A DNA stretch of 64,000 nucleotides from Haemaphysalis longicornis (taxonomy: Eukaryota > Arthropoda > Arachnida > Ixodida > Ixodidae), in assembly GCA_013339765.2 (NCBI GenBank), contig CM023457.1, positions 49,873,745 through 49,937,744 on the forward strand, in the 5' to 3' direction. Below, piece by piece: positions 22,810 to 34,016 of the stretch. The notes beneath the pieces are model-generated. The model was not told the origin of the DNA. It made no database searches and was given only the letters and a program-made list of their open reading frames with translations. The position numbers and the translations under genes are program-made. Numbering within the stretch: position 1 is the first letter of the stretch; every line of letters starts with the position of its first letter.

Positions 22810-22985
22810 CTCAAAATGTACTAAAACTCAAAATGTACTCAAAACTCAAAATGGTCTCAGAACTCACTGGGTCTCAGGCGTACTCAAACTCAGTCGGGCT
22901 CAAACTCAACCAAGCTCAAACTCACCATGCCACACTAGTGTCGCGCTCCCTCAAACTCAAACTCACGTGCGAGTTTGAGTCGAAA
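22810..22985. repeat. CTCAAAATGTA short-unit array, array 2 right part
   Basis: Continuation of the array at 19105-19378, separated from it by hAT-like element A. The first eight bases are the target-site duplication. Units decay toward ACTCAAACTCA by 22980. Confidence 0.88.
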
Positions 22986-23179
22986 TGAGCCTGAGTCAGT
23001 GGACTTATGAGTGAGTCCGCCGACCTCTGGTCACATGCGAACGGCGCAACTCGAGCGCCTCGCCACCACGAGCTCGGGCAGGCGTATCCTGGAACGCCTG
23101 GGGCTGGCGGGCACGTCGTCGCAGCAGAACGAGACATCGCAGCAACAGCAGCGGCAGCAGCTCCAGCCGGAGGTGATGG

Positions 23180-24330
23180 GGCGACTCCGGATTCTCCTCG
23201 CTGCCCCGCAACGTCCACCCCGACCGCAACCGCGGTCGCAGAGAGGCGAGGGCCCGTGCTCTCACCACAACGCACGCCAACGACACGGGCGCCCTGTACG
23301 TGGACGCCGCCCGGTACACCGACCCACCCGACGCCTACGTAGCGGTGGCGGTCCGCGCCACCACGGGAGAAATATACAGCGCCTGCAGCGTCCGCGTGCC
23401 GTCCGCCAGCCAGGCGGAGGAGACGGCGATCGCGCTGGCGCTGACGGATCCGCAGTGCACCACAGTGCTCAGTGACTCGCGGTCGGCCATCACGAACTAC
23501 GCCAAGAACAACGTATGTGAAAGTGCAGTGCGCGCGGTGAAGTGCAGTGTGGTGATCAGTGGAGCGGTGCCGGCCACCCACCTTCGGTGGTTCCCGGCGC
23601 ACACCAACATCAGAGGCAACGTGGGCGACGGTCTCCCCAACCACAACGAGACGGCGGACGCAGCCACGCGAGGACTGACCAACCGCGCAGCGGCGGTCCC
23701 TTCCCCCCTGCCGAGCTCCGCGACAGAGGAAGGCCAACGTGATGACAACGACGACGAAGACTACAACGACGACGTGGAGTGGGACCCGGAGCCCCTCCTC
23801 ACGTACGGGGATGTGCTGGAGTGGTACCAATTCGGCCGGCGCACCGCTCCGGCGCCCCACCCGGAACTAACACGACAGCAGGCAGTGCTACTATGCCAAC
23901 TACAAACACAGTCAGTGATCACGCCGGCGCTCGCGCGTCACGTGTGCCCGGACGTGTACGCCAGTGACGTGTGTGGTGTGTGCGGGCAACATCGCGCAAC
24001 TCTGGCCCACATCCTGTGGGACTGTGCAGTGCACCCCGTGGAAGCTGCCGACCTCTACGGCCGGCTGCCGGACACCATAACGAGTGCCGTATATTCGATG
24101 GACCTGGACGCACAAACTCTAGCCGTCCAGCAGCTCGAGGCTGCTCTCGCCAGGCAGAAACGGAGCGAGTCGCAGACGGGGGGAAAGGGACGAACTCCCG
24201 AGTACCTTTCGCGCACCGCTCACGCCGACGCCGGCGGGGCCTAGTCCCGAAGACGTCGTGAACGTGGGTGGGATGTGGAGGCTCTGCGCATCCCGACCTC
24301 CCACTCCCTACTGGCCATTAATAAAGTCTT
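23180..24330 (+). pseudogene. RNase H LINE 3' end, mostly open
   Basis: A long frame from about 23180 to 24244 encodes the C-terminal part of an RNase H-bearing LINE ORF2. The order is PRNVHPDRNRGRREARARAL, then RNase H with YVDAARY (Asp), AEETAIALAL (Glu), LSDSRSAITNY (Asp) and HNETADAATR (Asp). An acidic linker (DDNDDEDYNDDVEWD) and a C-x2-C-x8-H-x4-C zinc motif (CGVCGQHRATLAHILWDC) follow. All four RNase H catalytic residues are present. A GTG lies at 23300 but the frame is open upstream, so that is not a start. The 3' tail (CCATTAATAAAGTC then CT-rich) follows at 24310. Reverse transcriptase and endonuclease are missing: a 5'-truncated insertion, less decayed and more GC-rich than the copy at 11500-12890. 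Confidence 0.8.
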
Positions 24331-24765
24331 TCTCTCTCTTTCTCCCTCTTTGCTCCTCTTAGTGGCACGTGGCATTTTGCTAAAGGTGGGGATGTTGGTC
24401 TGGATCCGTTGTTCGTGCTGGCCGCCTACGGGAGGATAATGCGTGCAGTGGAGAGCCTCACCTTAAATGAGTTCCTCAGCCTGTACTTGATGCTCGGAAA
24501 AATTAGCCTGGCGCCTCGAAAGTTGGAGTTTAGTCCTTCCTTGGCCACGTGTCCTAAAGGGCCGTGGGCAATCTTTGCCTGCTTTACTTTGTCTACATTT
24601 TGTTTGTGGAGTTCCACGTCCAGGAGAAAATCGTTAGGCTTAAATGTCTTCTTGAGAAAGCTAGTAATCTGTGCGTCTGTGATGTGTTTTGCTTGTGTTT
24701 GTTTTCGATCCTGGGTAGTGCTGTTTTGAACGTTATGTTTGCGGCAGTTTCAGCTGGTCTTTTCT
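24331..24765. other. No gene recognised
   Basis: Minus-strand translation around 24700-24430 gives a frame with FLKKTFKPNDFLLDVELHKQ and HGPLGHVAKEGLNSNF. It looks protein-like, but I cannot assign it to a family. It is broken by a stop near 24618 depending on the start used. Confidence 0.25.
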
Positions 24766-24769
24766 AGTC

Positions 24770-24965
24770 TGATATTTTCTACTCTAATTTGTTCTCGATT
24801 CAGGTAGCCGAATGTTATTCCTAACATAATTCGTTCCATGGCCCGTTTAGCAGAACCAAGTTTGTTTTCTAGTTATTTAGTAAGGCGCCAAGGTACAGCT
24901 CCGTACGTCATCACCGCCAGTATGCACTGGTTGTAGATTTTTCTTTTCAGTGACAGAGCGGCGGC
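24770..24965 (-). pseudogene. RTE-like reverse transcriptase thumb fragment
   Basis: The minus strand reads SLKRKIYNQCILAVMTYG, AVPWRLTK, one stop, then KRAMERIMLGIT. This is the block C-terminal to the catalytic palm in RTE/Jockey-like LINEs ('SLK.K.Y..C.LPVLTYG.ETW.LTK...AQR.MER.MLG'). The same block is present at 31787-31920. Both neighbours are unrelated sequence, so this is a short orphan fragment. Confidence 0.6.
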
Positions 24966-24986
24966 TATAGTATTTACAGTCTTCTA

Positions 24987-25075
24987 ACGGCGCTAAAATA
25001 AGGGGGACAAAGATAGACAAACACAGGCGCTGGGTTTGTCTTTCTGTGTCTCCGTCATTTTAGCGCTGTTAGAAG
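24987..25075. repeat. Imperfect hairpin repeat (AGCGCTAAAAT type)
   Basis: AACGGCGCTAAAATAAGGGG at the left pairs with the right end (CCGTCATTTTAGCGCTGTT). The arms are ~36 bases with several mismatches and a loop AACACAGGCGCTGGG. Similar 'agcgct..gtctct' sequence lies near 150-180 beside the Penelope-like GIY-YIG remnant, so it may come from that class of element. Confidence 0.5.
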
Positions 25076-25786
25076 AATGGAACCGTACCAGCTAAATGGG
25101 CTTTCGTTAAGGCAATCTTTAGTTGTACCGCCCCGCTCTGAATACGCCATCGTCAACGTCACGAAAACACATGATTTAGCGGGAAAATTGAAATTTTGGC
25201 TTAAGATGTTTATTTTTTTCGTGAATAAAGCATCGTTTCCTACCGAACAAGCACTTACGGCCCCATAAAAACTAAATTCTTGAAATGAAACAAACTTTTA
25301 TTTTGTCCGCATGGCCCCTTTAAGCTTAGCAAGGTATATTGGCCTATGTGGACGCTCGGAGCGGGCCAGTTGCTCTTCACCCGAGACGGAATCTGAGCTA
25401 TCCGACCAGCTGAAACTTGAGGCGGCAACGGCTGCGGCAGCGGCTTGTCTTTGTTTTGACGCCCATTGCGGCAGCGGCTTGTCTTTGTTTTGACGCCCAT
25501 TTACGCTTCTGTTCGGGATGACGCTTCGTCAGTTTCCGCTCCTCTTCCTCCAAGCGAAGACATGGGAACCCAAACCTTTCGATTGTAAAGGACAGCTGAT
25601 AGGGCGCATTGAGCCCTGAGACTATCACGTTTAAATATCCCACGGCTACAACGGGTGCATCATCGGTGGCAGCATTAAGCCCTGCCGTGCATGTACGCCC
25701 CCTCCTTCTACCTCCAATCTGTGCACTCCTAAGCCGGCAACCGGGGATGGGCGCATAACTAAACGTGAAATACGCCGGCGAATGGA
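25076..25786. other. No gene recognised; one short tandem duplication
   Basis: A 32-base unit (GGCTTGTCTTTGTTTTGACG core) occurs twice in tandem at about 25437-25500. Overlapping frames on both strands (134 codons minus at 25398-25802) are basic and Ala/Arg-rich without a known domain. Confidence 0.3.
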
Positions 25787-25800
25787 GAGAGAAAGGCTTC

Positions 25801-26040
25801 ATTGATTGATTGAAGGGTTTTAATGCGCCGACGCAACGCAGGCGATGAGGCGCGCCGTGGCAGAAGGCTCCGGGTTAATTTTGACCACCTGGGGATCTTG
25901 AACCTGCGCCGAAATCTCGTACACACGGGAGTTTTTTCTTTTCGCCACCATCAGAAAAGCGGCCGCCGCAGCCGGGAATCGAATCCGCGTCCTCGTGCTC
26001 AGCAGCACAACGCCTTAGCTACTGAGCCACCGCGGCGGGT
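25801..26040 (-). mobile_element. Ruka-like tRNA-derived SINE, copy 2
   Basis: Same structure as copy 1. The minus strand begins ACCCGCCGCGGTGGCTCAGT, box B is GATTCGATTCCC, the body has AGATCCCCAGGTGGTC, and the tail is (CAAT)n. An imperfect duplication flanks it (GAGAGAAAGGCTT at 25787-25799 and GAGAGAAATACTT at 26041-26053, 11 of 13 identical). Confidence 0.88.
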
Positions 26041-26053
26041 GAGAGAAATACTT

Positions 26054-26756
26054 TGTATGCGGCCAGACTGAGATCTATTATTATTCGTCCGACAGAAGAA
26101 CTATTACCAGCTGGTCAACGAGAGCCGTTGAGGCTACAATGTCGCTCAGAATGGCTTTCAAGCTAACGAATTACGTGCCCACACCGGCGTTCCAACGGCG
26201 AAAGTTGCGTTCAAGCGGTAGGAAGCCGCAGCTAGTGCTCGGAATGGAATTTGAGGCCACAACGGCCGCATGTACATTCACGGCAATGGCGGCAGCGGCG
26301 GCTTCGGGCGTTTCTACATCCGCTCGCGCTGCTGTTGCTACTCCTCAATCATCTGATGACGGCGCTGCGGCCGCTGTCAGCCCAGTGCGCAACTTGTGAA
26401 TATCGGTTGGGGCGAGAGGAATAACTGTTCTGATAACCGTCATGAAAGAGGGTTCTGCGTTGGCAAGGAGGAGCCCCGTAACGGCGCCGAGTAAATCGGC
26501 TTCACCGGAATGAAAACTGTGAGGATGAGACATAGACGTCTTCGCAGTAAGTAAAAACGGCCCTATCGCCCCTAAATCCTCGCCAGATTAAGCACCAGAC
26601 GACAATGCCTGTGGCACTACCCTTGTTGTCACAAAATGCGGCTTGGTTTTCCACCTTAAGCGCGTGCATTGGCGGTTCACACGCCCGTCGAAGTGGAATG
26701 CTGCCTTATCGCATAGACAACGAAATGCAGACGTCCAGTGCCTGGCGCGATTCTCC
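26054..26756. other. No gene recognised
   Basis: A frame of 86 codons at 26139-26399 (plus) is Ala/Ser/Thr-rich near its end (low complexity) with no recognised domain. The region ends at the CAGGGTGTCGATCC start of another hAT-like end. Confidence 0.3.
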
Positions 26757-27300
26757 CAGGGTGTCGATCCGGAACCGAACAGGTAATTTTGTCAGAGCTG
26801 AATCATAACTGGAACCTTTTTTTCAGCCCGCTGAACCCGAACCGGAACTGAATGTAAAAAAAAAATAACGGTTACCGGTTCACAACGAAATGGTTAAACA
26901 ATACGTTGCTGATAGTGTGCGTTCAATGTTTTTGGGGGCTTTCCCCCTTCGCGCAAGATAAACTTCGTAATCCCCTCACGCACTCGTCGCTTTCAAAGCA
27001 ATCGCAACATTATCAACGCTCTATGAGCGGTCACAAAAAGGGGGAAATGTAAGGCCGCCATTTGTTCCCTTGGTATGCTGCTGCTGTTCGTGCGTGCAGA
27101 GGTCAAGGCTGAGAGCGAGAAATGACACACGTAGGGCAACCTACAGGCGGTGGGGCACTTCGACTTTCCCTTTTCCTTGCTCGGGCTGTATAAACGCGGC
27201 GAAGCCACAGGAGATCTGCGCTGAGCATCGGCGAAGGCCCAACTCCTAAGGGCGCCAAGTTGTTGCATTTCATAATTTGCTTAAAACGGTCGCACGCCGA
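26757..27300 (+). mobile_element. hAT-like element B, left end only
   Basis: Starts CAGGGTGTCGATCCGGAACC, then GAACCCGAACCGGAACTGAA subterminal motifs, and aligns over ~500 bases with the left end of element A. Shared marks are AATAACGGTTACCGGTTCA, CAACGCTCTATGAG, a TATA box at 27188-27195, and TTGCATTTCATAATTTGCTTAAAA. I do not find its right end in the window. It may have been lost, or the element may extend around element C. Confidence 0.65.
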
Positions 27301-27876
27301 GAAAGTACAGATAAATGAGAACTGTTTTACTCAGGATAGGTTCAGTGGCTGTAAGCAGCTGGAAAAGACTCACATTTGATCAGCGCCCCAAGCGGCCGTT
27401 TTTCTGACATAAATGAGAAACGTAAACGTGTATGTGTCGATATTTGGAAGTTCGTTAACCATTCGTACATGTTGAAAATTCTTCTGGCGCCTCACAATAT
27501 AGGTTGTGGCAATTAGCACACGCATAGTTTCGGTTCATCAAACACCTCTACATTTTTTGACAAGAGTGTTTCCATGGGAAATTAAGAACAAATATCCCAT
27601 GAATTCGTTTTGAATTACCCCGCGTAGAGTTCGCGCAGGGATAATTTTTGCTCTTTTCCCCTCTCTTCAGCCACCTAACAAGCACAAAACCAAGTAATAA
27701 TTTTTTTTCTAACGTTCATTCTTTTGCCTTAACTTTATTATAAACAAACTTCTTGTTACTTGGACAGCAGCGAGCGCAGAGGGTCCTCAGAGAAATTTGT
27801 GCCCGATATTTTCGTTTTACATTGGCGTCATAAGTTTGTTACAAACCACTTCACCGCAAATCACTTCACCTCTGCC
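27301..27876. other. No gene recognised
   Basis: Possible interior of hAT-like element B. AT-rich, without a transposase-like frame. Confidence 0.3.
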
Positions 27877-28035
27877 CCGCTACCAGAGTGTCGAACCGGA
27901 ACCGGAACCGAACCCGAATTTTTGCCCGGAACCGGAACTGAACCAAACCCGTATTTTTCCGCCATTTTGGAACTGAACCCGAACCGGAACGAATCGAAGG
28001 AACCGTTCCGAACCGGTTCCGGGGCTTCAAACTGT

Positions 28036-29180
28036 AATTTCTATTTTTTTATTATGGTGGCCTACATTGTGTCTGAAGGTATTTTTACCCCTCCCCTGGC
28101 AGCGCCACCAAATATTACGCATAGTGTGTAGTTGCACAACCCATAAGTTTTTCTTCCTATTATAGCCCTCAATATAATTTAAAAATTGTCCGTATATAAT
28201 ACCAGTTTGTGTTAGATACTGTTCATTTCCCCTATTTTATTTTAGCATTAAGAATAAGTTATGCTTGAACGTATATTCCCAGGCAACATATCATGGCTTA
28301 TTCATCGCTGTTCGCAGGTATGTACATGCTGTTTAAATATTGTGTAAATCTTTCAATATGTTATTAATTCGAATGCATCGCTGCGCCCTTGTGAAGGTCT
28401 TTCAGGACATCATCAACTGCTTGAGTGTTGTATACGCTGGGCTAGTTGGTGCTACTCCCTGATGGTTAACAGATCAAAAACTAGGCGAACACACGGAAAG
28501 GGGGGGTGGGGGGGGGTGGACACAATCAACCGGTGTTTTCACTCAAATTCTTATGCACTGCTCTTAAAGCCTGCTCACAGAACATACCTTTCTGTAATAC
28601 AACGCATTGGTCATCTTCACCCATTAAAAGCAATTTCACGTCATTGTTTACTGTGTAATCCACCATAACGTTCCAGTTGAGGCTTATTTCGGGTATTTAA
28701 CGGTGGCCCGCACGAGGGCATCCATGCACTCCCCGATGGGGCGCTGTTTATCACCCTCGAGAACATGAGGAGAGATAGCACGGGCCAACAAGCAAACCTT
28801 TTCCACTTTTTAAAAACGGCGCTCAAAGCCAAACTTTGGGCTTAACTGCAGAACTTAGCGATGGGTATCCGCGAGCTGCATGTCACCCAACGCGTGCACT
28901 TGTCCTTGCGTTCGAGTGGATCTTTTCCTGGACGGGAGGGTATGCCGGACGATCTTCCAAAGCGCTTCCGGTACTTGGTCAGCGGAAACTATAGGTACTT
29001 GAAAAGCGTAGCAGATCAACTAATTTTTAATGCGTACTATTTGGCCTTATTGGGCGAAAATACGCGTGTGTGCGTGCATACTTGTGTGGGCATTTGATGG
29101 TGTGAAATATGATGGCGGTCGGGCAGGCTTTCTGCTACCCAGAGAAATCGCCTGTCCTGCCAAAAAAGTTCCCGCTTGTC
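28036..29180. other. No gene recognised
   Basis: Interior of element C. There is a G-rich tract at 28500-28519. Frames of 60-78 codons have no recognised domain. Confidence 0.3.
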
Positions 29181-29612
29181 AGCAAATTACACCTGTCGGC
29201 CTGCCTGCCCACCAGCCAGGAGATTTCGGCGAGGATACGCGATTTGCAGTCGAGGGGCAGCCCGTCACCAGCCACCCAGGAGGGGTTGTGGGATGCAAAG
29301 CCGCACCACGGCGACGCTCGATGGAATCAAAAAAAGATGGTAGACGGACGGTCGCTTGCTTTGTGGACGGACTGGCAATGGGTAGCCTGCAGAGAAGGTG
29401 CCCATTGCCAGAAGGTTCAGGCGAGGACCCCAGAAGGGGGAGGCGAAGGTGGCGTCGGCGGCACCCGGGCGCTGCCCACTGGCCAGGAGGCTACATGCCT
29501 GCCTGCCAGAAGACTGCGGCGAGGATGCTTTATTTGAAGACGAGGTGGTCGGTGAGCGGAGTGGAACACAAGGCGGCACCGCGGCAGTTCCATGGAGTCA
29601 TGTTCTTGATAG
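29181..29612. repeat. Diverged tandem duplication
   Basis: Two related blocks lie in the same orientation. 29200-29330 contains CTGCCTGCCCACCAGCCAGG, GGCGAGGATACG and CGATGGAATC. 29495-29605 contains CTGCCTGCCAGAAGACTG, GGCGAGGATGC and CCATGGAGTC. The spacing is ~290 bases. Long frames on both strands (142-204 codons) come from this GC-rich repetitive DNA and show no known domain. Confidence 0.5.
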
Positions 29613-31230
29613 CAGCTTTTAAGCACCCGTTGATCTCGTTCTGAGTAGTCTCTCAGGGTCAGCCTCGTTGTTATCGAAACAACGGAGAGGCCACCGAAGA
29701 TAAAGCAAACATGAAAGTGGAGGATGAAAGTAATGCAAAAGTGTGAGCGGGAGGGCAGCATGCTGACGCCGCGTGAGACATGCTCCCCGGCGACGGCCCG
29801 CGCTACGAGAGAACGCCAGAGCTTAGCGCGAGCCGTCGTGCGTTCGCTGATGACGCGGTCACTTCCTGACACGCAGGCGCTATACGCCGTCGCCGAGAAG
29901 ACGGCAGTTCGTGCTTCCCTCAACTTTCACATTACGGTGTATCGTATTAGTCAGTCATTATTTGTTTATGAAACTGCGGGTTTGTGAGCCAAGAATAAAA
30001 TTCAAATTGAAAAATATAAATGACCTAACTGAATTATTAAAAATGAATTTTGGGACGCACATTCACACACACAAGCAGCCTTAAATGTCCCTGCGAGCCT
30101 TTTATATTGTATAAGTTAATGCTGTAATCGTTGACCTGCAATGAAAAACATTTTGCAGTGGATTGCGCAGTTAAAGGAACTCGGCAAAACTTCCGATAAA
30201 CGCGTTCACTCTTTCCTTTGCGTCTGGAAGCACTGCGGAAGTTCTAGGTATCGCAGCACGGAGCGGTGCTGCCTGCTTTGCTTGTCGCAGCAGATACGTC
30301 TTTAATTTCTGCATTGCTTTTGTGGCTTTCTGTTAACAGCGGGGCTGCTTAAGGCAGAACCTGGTCCGGTGGCGTTCACAAAACGATACTTAGAAAAAAT
30401 GCTGCGCTGGCCGTAATTGGTGCACCACCGCAGAAAGGATTGTATAACGGTGAAGCCAGCTTTCGCGCCTTTTCGAGTATTAGCACAAGGGGCATAAGCG
30501 TGTGCGCACCCTTTACTATATACCATCTTAAAGGTGAGCGTCATTTTTGGGCTACTAAAACGCAAAAACAAATTGGCGCAGCTACACTAGTGGCGCAAGG
30601 CCAGAGAAACAGTGCAGCTGAAGGTCGACCTTGCTTCTTCCCCCAGGGATCCGCTGTCAGTGTTGGGGACCGACCGGAACGGCCTTGTAAAAACCGGGTA
30701 AACTTAGCCTCACCCTTCAACGCTTAGCTTAGCCTAGCAAGAACATCCCGAAACCTAAAAAACTGACCGGAGCCCAGCAAAACCTAGGAAAACAGCAAAA
30801 TCAAAAAGCGAGGATGATCCTGAGCTCCGTTGTTTCCCCAGCCTTGTGCCAGCAGTGCAAGCTGCACCGTTTTTAACAGCGAAGCTGTTGTTGCTGCCTG
30901 TAATGTGTGGGGCGTCACCAGAATACTCCCGGGTCATAGTTACTCCAGCCGCTTACCGCGCGCGTGAGCAGGCGCCTTACGCGGAGCGTCTGGCCTCATC
31001 CAGGTTTGGGCGCGGCGCTCGGAAAAAAATACTAAGAAAACAGTTCATGTGTGACCGCGCCTCAAGGGGGATGCACAAGACAGCTCGCGCTACAGACGCA
31101 TAGTTCGCGGACCCGGTTGCCACCGCTTCTAGCACGTGTTGACGCGCTTCACATTCGAACACATGTGAAAGCGTGCGGACAAAGCGATCCTGCGCCGTCA
31201 GTCATGCGTGAGGAAGACGGCGATACAGAT
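29613..31230. other. No gene recognised; one repeat shared with 0.7 kb
   Basis: 29790-29935 is similar to the reverse complement of about 670-806 (GCGTTCGCTGAT, GCCGT..CGAGAAGAC), so it is a dispersed repeat. The rest, including a 95-codon frame at 30440, has no recognised feature. Confidence 0.35.
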
Positions 31231-31239
31231 GGATTCACG

Positions 31240-32128
31240 ATGACTACTACTACCATTATGCAATCTGCAAGAATACTAGAGGATATTTACAGTGGGTCCC
31301 AAGCTACCATCCTTTCATATTGAGAGCAGTAAAATACCTATAAGGAAGGGCGTCAGGCAAGGAGACAAGACCTCTCCGGATGTTATTCAAAGCATGTTTA
31401 CATGAAGTATTCAGAACATTGGATTGGGGGCAGGTGGGAGCAAGGGTTAATAGAGAATACCTCAGTGACCTAAGATTTGCTGATGACGTTGCCTTGTTAA
31501 GTAACACGGGGGAGGAATTGAAAAGCATGCTTACCGCACCGGACAAACAGAGTAGAACCGTGGGCTTAAAAATTACTATGAAGAAAGCTAAAGTAATGTT
31601 CAATAACCTCGGGAGAGCACAGCGGTTTTAGATAGGTGGCGAGGCCGTGGAAGTGGTAAGCGATATATCTACGTAGGGCAAGTTGTGACCCCGGATCCCA
31701 ACCATGAGGCAGAAATAATTAGAAGGATAAGAATGGGGTGGAGTGCATTAGCCTGGCATTCTTAGATAATGAATGGCAGCCTGCCATTGTCCCTGAAGAA
31801 GAAAGTGTATGGCAGCTGCATACTACCGGTACTCACCTACGGGGCAGAAACTTGGAGGCTCACTAAGAGGCTGCATACTAAATTGAGGACGACTCAGCGC
31901 GCAATGGAACGGAAGATGATAGGTGCAATATTGAGGGACGAGAACAGAGCGGAATGGGTCAGGGAACAAACGCGTGCTAAGTACAAATTAGTAGAAATTA
32001 AAAAAGAAGAAATGGACGTGGGCAGGGAATGCAATCTGAAAGCAAGATAACCGTTGGTCATTCAGGCTAACAGAGTGGATCCCTAGAGAAGGCAAGCATG
32101 GCAGAGGGCGGCAGAAGGTTAGATGGGC
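31240..32128 (+). pseudogene. RTE LINE, RT palm and thumb (5' part of split element)
   Basis: Translation in two or three frames gives YSGSQATILSYIE, RKGVRQGDKTSP (palm motif), LFKACLHEVFRTLDW, YLSDLRFADDVALLS with the catalytic FADD box (31471-31500), and LKKKVYGSCILPVLTYGAETWRLTKRL with QRAMERKMIGAILRDENR (31787-31950). This is the usual order in RTE-type reverse transcriptases. Frameshifts near 31380 and 31630 and stops make it inactive. The frame runs into the AAGGTTAGATGGGC target duplication, where an I-group LINE is inserted. The remaining C-terminal part is at 37931-38060. Confidence 0.8.
32115..32128. repeat. Target-site duplication of I-group LINE copy 1, left
   Basis: AAGGTTAGATGGGC is repeated exactly at 37917-37930, just after the LINE's (ATC)n tail. 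In RTE elements this codes for the '(R/Q)KVRWAD' stretch, and joining across it restores the RTE reading order. Confidence 0.9.
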
Positions 32129-32632
32129 CCCGCAGGGGGCATCTGCGCAAGCAGATGTTTGGTGTATGTGCGACACCACGGACCCCGAGCACCCACGTCT
32201 AGCCGTGCGTGGCAGAGCCATGTCCGGGGAAAAGGGGAACCTGGTGGGTGAGCCAATGCCGAGTGTTTGGACCTTTAAGGCCCCTCGGCAAAGGCAACAC
32301 ACCACTTTGGCCCACGCTTCACGTAGACGGCACCTCCGGCCTGACCCGACCGGAGGGAATCGGCAGTCGCCTTTTCCTGTCCTCCTCTACATCTTTTACT
32401 TTCCTATCCTCTTTCTAACAACTTTCCTGTCGCCTTCTGTCTTCTTGGTTCTCCTTTTCTTGGCGGCTAGGGTTAACCTGGTGTGGCTAACAACCCTGTG
32501 TTATGCCATATGTGGTTATAGCCGTGGTGTAAATCTGGCGCAGGCAGGCCTTGCTTGCAAGTACCTGTCGCATCCCCTTGTTGGGCCCCGGGGTGGGCGG
32601 ATGCACCACGGCCGAATAGAATTTATTAATTC

Positions 32633-33984
32633 ATGGCTTCTTCAAAACCCTCCTCCAAACACGATCGGTCCCTGAAAAGGGGCCGCACCGAAGTTTCCTT
32701 CCCACCACTCCCTGCAATCGCTGCCCCTAAACCGGACAACTACCCCCGCTTCCTAATAATCGAATCAACAGAAAAAGAAAACCCCATCACTTCCAAGTCT
32801 GTATTTCTGATCTCGATATTCCTTGAAAACATTGTGGGCAAATCTTATAAGGCTAAAAAACAAAGAACTGGTGAACTCCTAGTAGAACTCAATAATCAGC
32901 GACAGGCAACAAGTCTTCTCAACCAAACCCGCATGGCCGATCTAGATGTCAGGATCACACCCCACCGCAGCCTCAACAGCTCGCAGGGTGTGATCTCTGA
33001 GACGGATCTCCTAAACGAGACAGACATCGACCTCCTCGAGGGCCTCAAAGATCAAGGTGTGGCGGCAGTGAGGCGGATCACCATCCGGAGAGACAACAAA
33101 GAAATAGCCACGAAGCACATCATCCTAACATTCGACCGATCCACACTTCCAGAACAGATAAATGCAGGATTCATCCGTTGCCCAGTCCGTCCATACATTC
33201 CGAACCCGCGCCGCTGCTTGAAGTGCCAGCGGTTCGGTCACAGCACTAACGCTTGTCGCGGAAGACTAACCTGCGCCAAATGCGCCCAGAACGATCACCC
33301 CACTGATAATTGCAACACACAGGTCTTCACCTGTGCCAACTGCCAGGGACCCCACCCAGCATACTCCCGCACCTGCGAAAAATTCCAAGTAGAAAAGAAA
33401 ATCATAAACATGAAAGTAACCGAGAACATTTCCTTCCCGGAGGCGCGAAAGAGGTTCGCCTCTTTCCCCCTGGGGAGGTACGCAGACGCAGCTCGCCGGG
33501 GGCGGAGCGGCGTTCTGCTTCGGCAGGGACCCAGTACTGCGACGCAGACTGTGCCCGGCCCGAGCCCCCCGCTGAGTTGCTATTGGCAGCTCAATCCGTC
33601 ACCGTGCCGCAGGGGGAACCTTCAGCGGTTGCGGTGGCAACCAACACGGTTGGGAGTGGTGCCGCTCCTTCCGGTTCCACTCCTCTGGCCCCCAGTTCAC
33701 CTGATGGCACGGAGGAAATGGACGCGGAGGGACCGGCAGGTGCTTCCACCTCCGCCCCACCGCCTGTGCCACCCTTGGCACCCCTGGCGGTCGTGGCCCC
33801 AGAAAAGGGCCCCCGAAAGGTTCCACAGTCCAAGGAGCCCGACAAGTCGGCAACTCCGAGGACATCTGAAGAGAAAATGGACGTCAATCCGTTCGTCGCT
33901 GCGCAGCGGAAGGGACGGGAGCGGTCGTCACAATCCCAAGAAAGAAAGAAGCCAGCCAGAGTAACCGCCCCGAACGACACATAA
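32633..33984 (+). pseudogene. I-group LINE ORF1 (CCHC nucleic-acid-binding), copy 1
   Basis: ORF1 proteins coat the element's RNA. ATG at 32633 starts a frame reading MASSKPSSKHDRSLKRGRTE. Three zinc knuckles follow: residues 195-208 (CLKCQRFGHSTNAC), 214-227 (CAKCAQNDHPTDNC) and 234-248 (C-x2-C-x3-H-x6-C). Then comes a conserved SFPEARKRFASFPLGRY block. Compared with copy 2, one base is missing at about 33496-33500, in a run of G. The 443-codon frame after that point is therefore out of phase and meaningless. The true C-terminus (Ala/Pro-rich, then lysine/arginine-rich, ending RVTAPNDT) is in the frame that stops at 33984. A single indel is thus the only lesion I see in ORF1. Confidence 0.85.
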
Positions 33985-34016
33985 CCACACATTCCAGTCG
34001 CTCCTAACATAAAATA

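Noticed and set aside
22922..23860. A 312-codon minus-strand open frame
   Set aside because: It is the reverse-strand shadow of the GC-rich RNase H LINE on the plus strand, whose motifs are clear. The minus translation is Val/Arg/Gly-rich without domain features.
28861..29644. Secreted or cysteine-rich tick protein gene in overlapping frames
   Set aside because: Overlapping frames in all phases arise from a GC-rich duplicated block. No signal peptide, splice signals or regular cysteine pattern was seen.
7140..32128. The RTE pieces at 7.1-8.0 kb and 31.2-32.1 kb as two halves of one element
   Set aside because: They carry different parts, but 23 kb of unrelated insertions, separate flanks and no matching break point make two independent fragments more likely. 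The 31.2-kb piece joins instead to 37.9 kb through a target duplication.
33480..33984. Programmed frameshifting in LINE ORF1
   Set aside because: Copy 2 keeps the frame through this point, so a simple base loss in copy 1 explains it.
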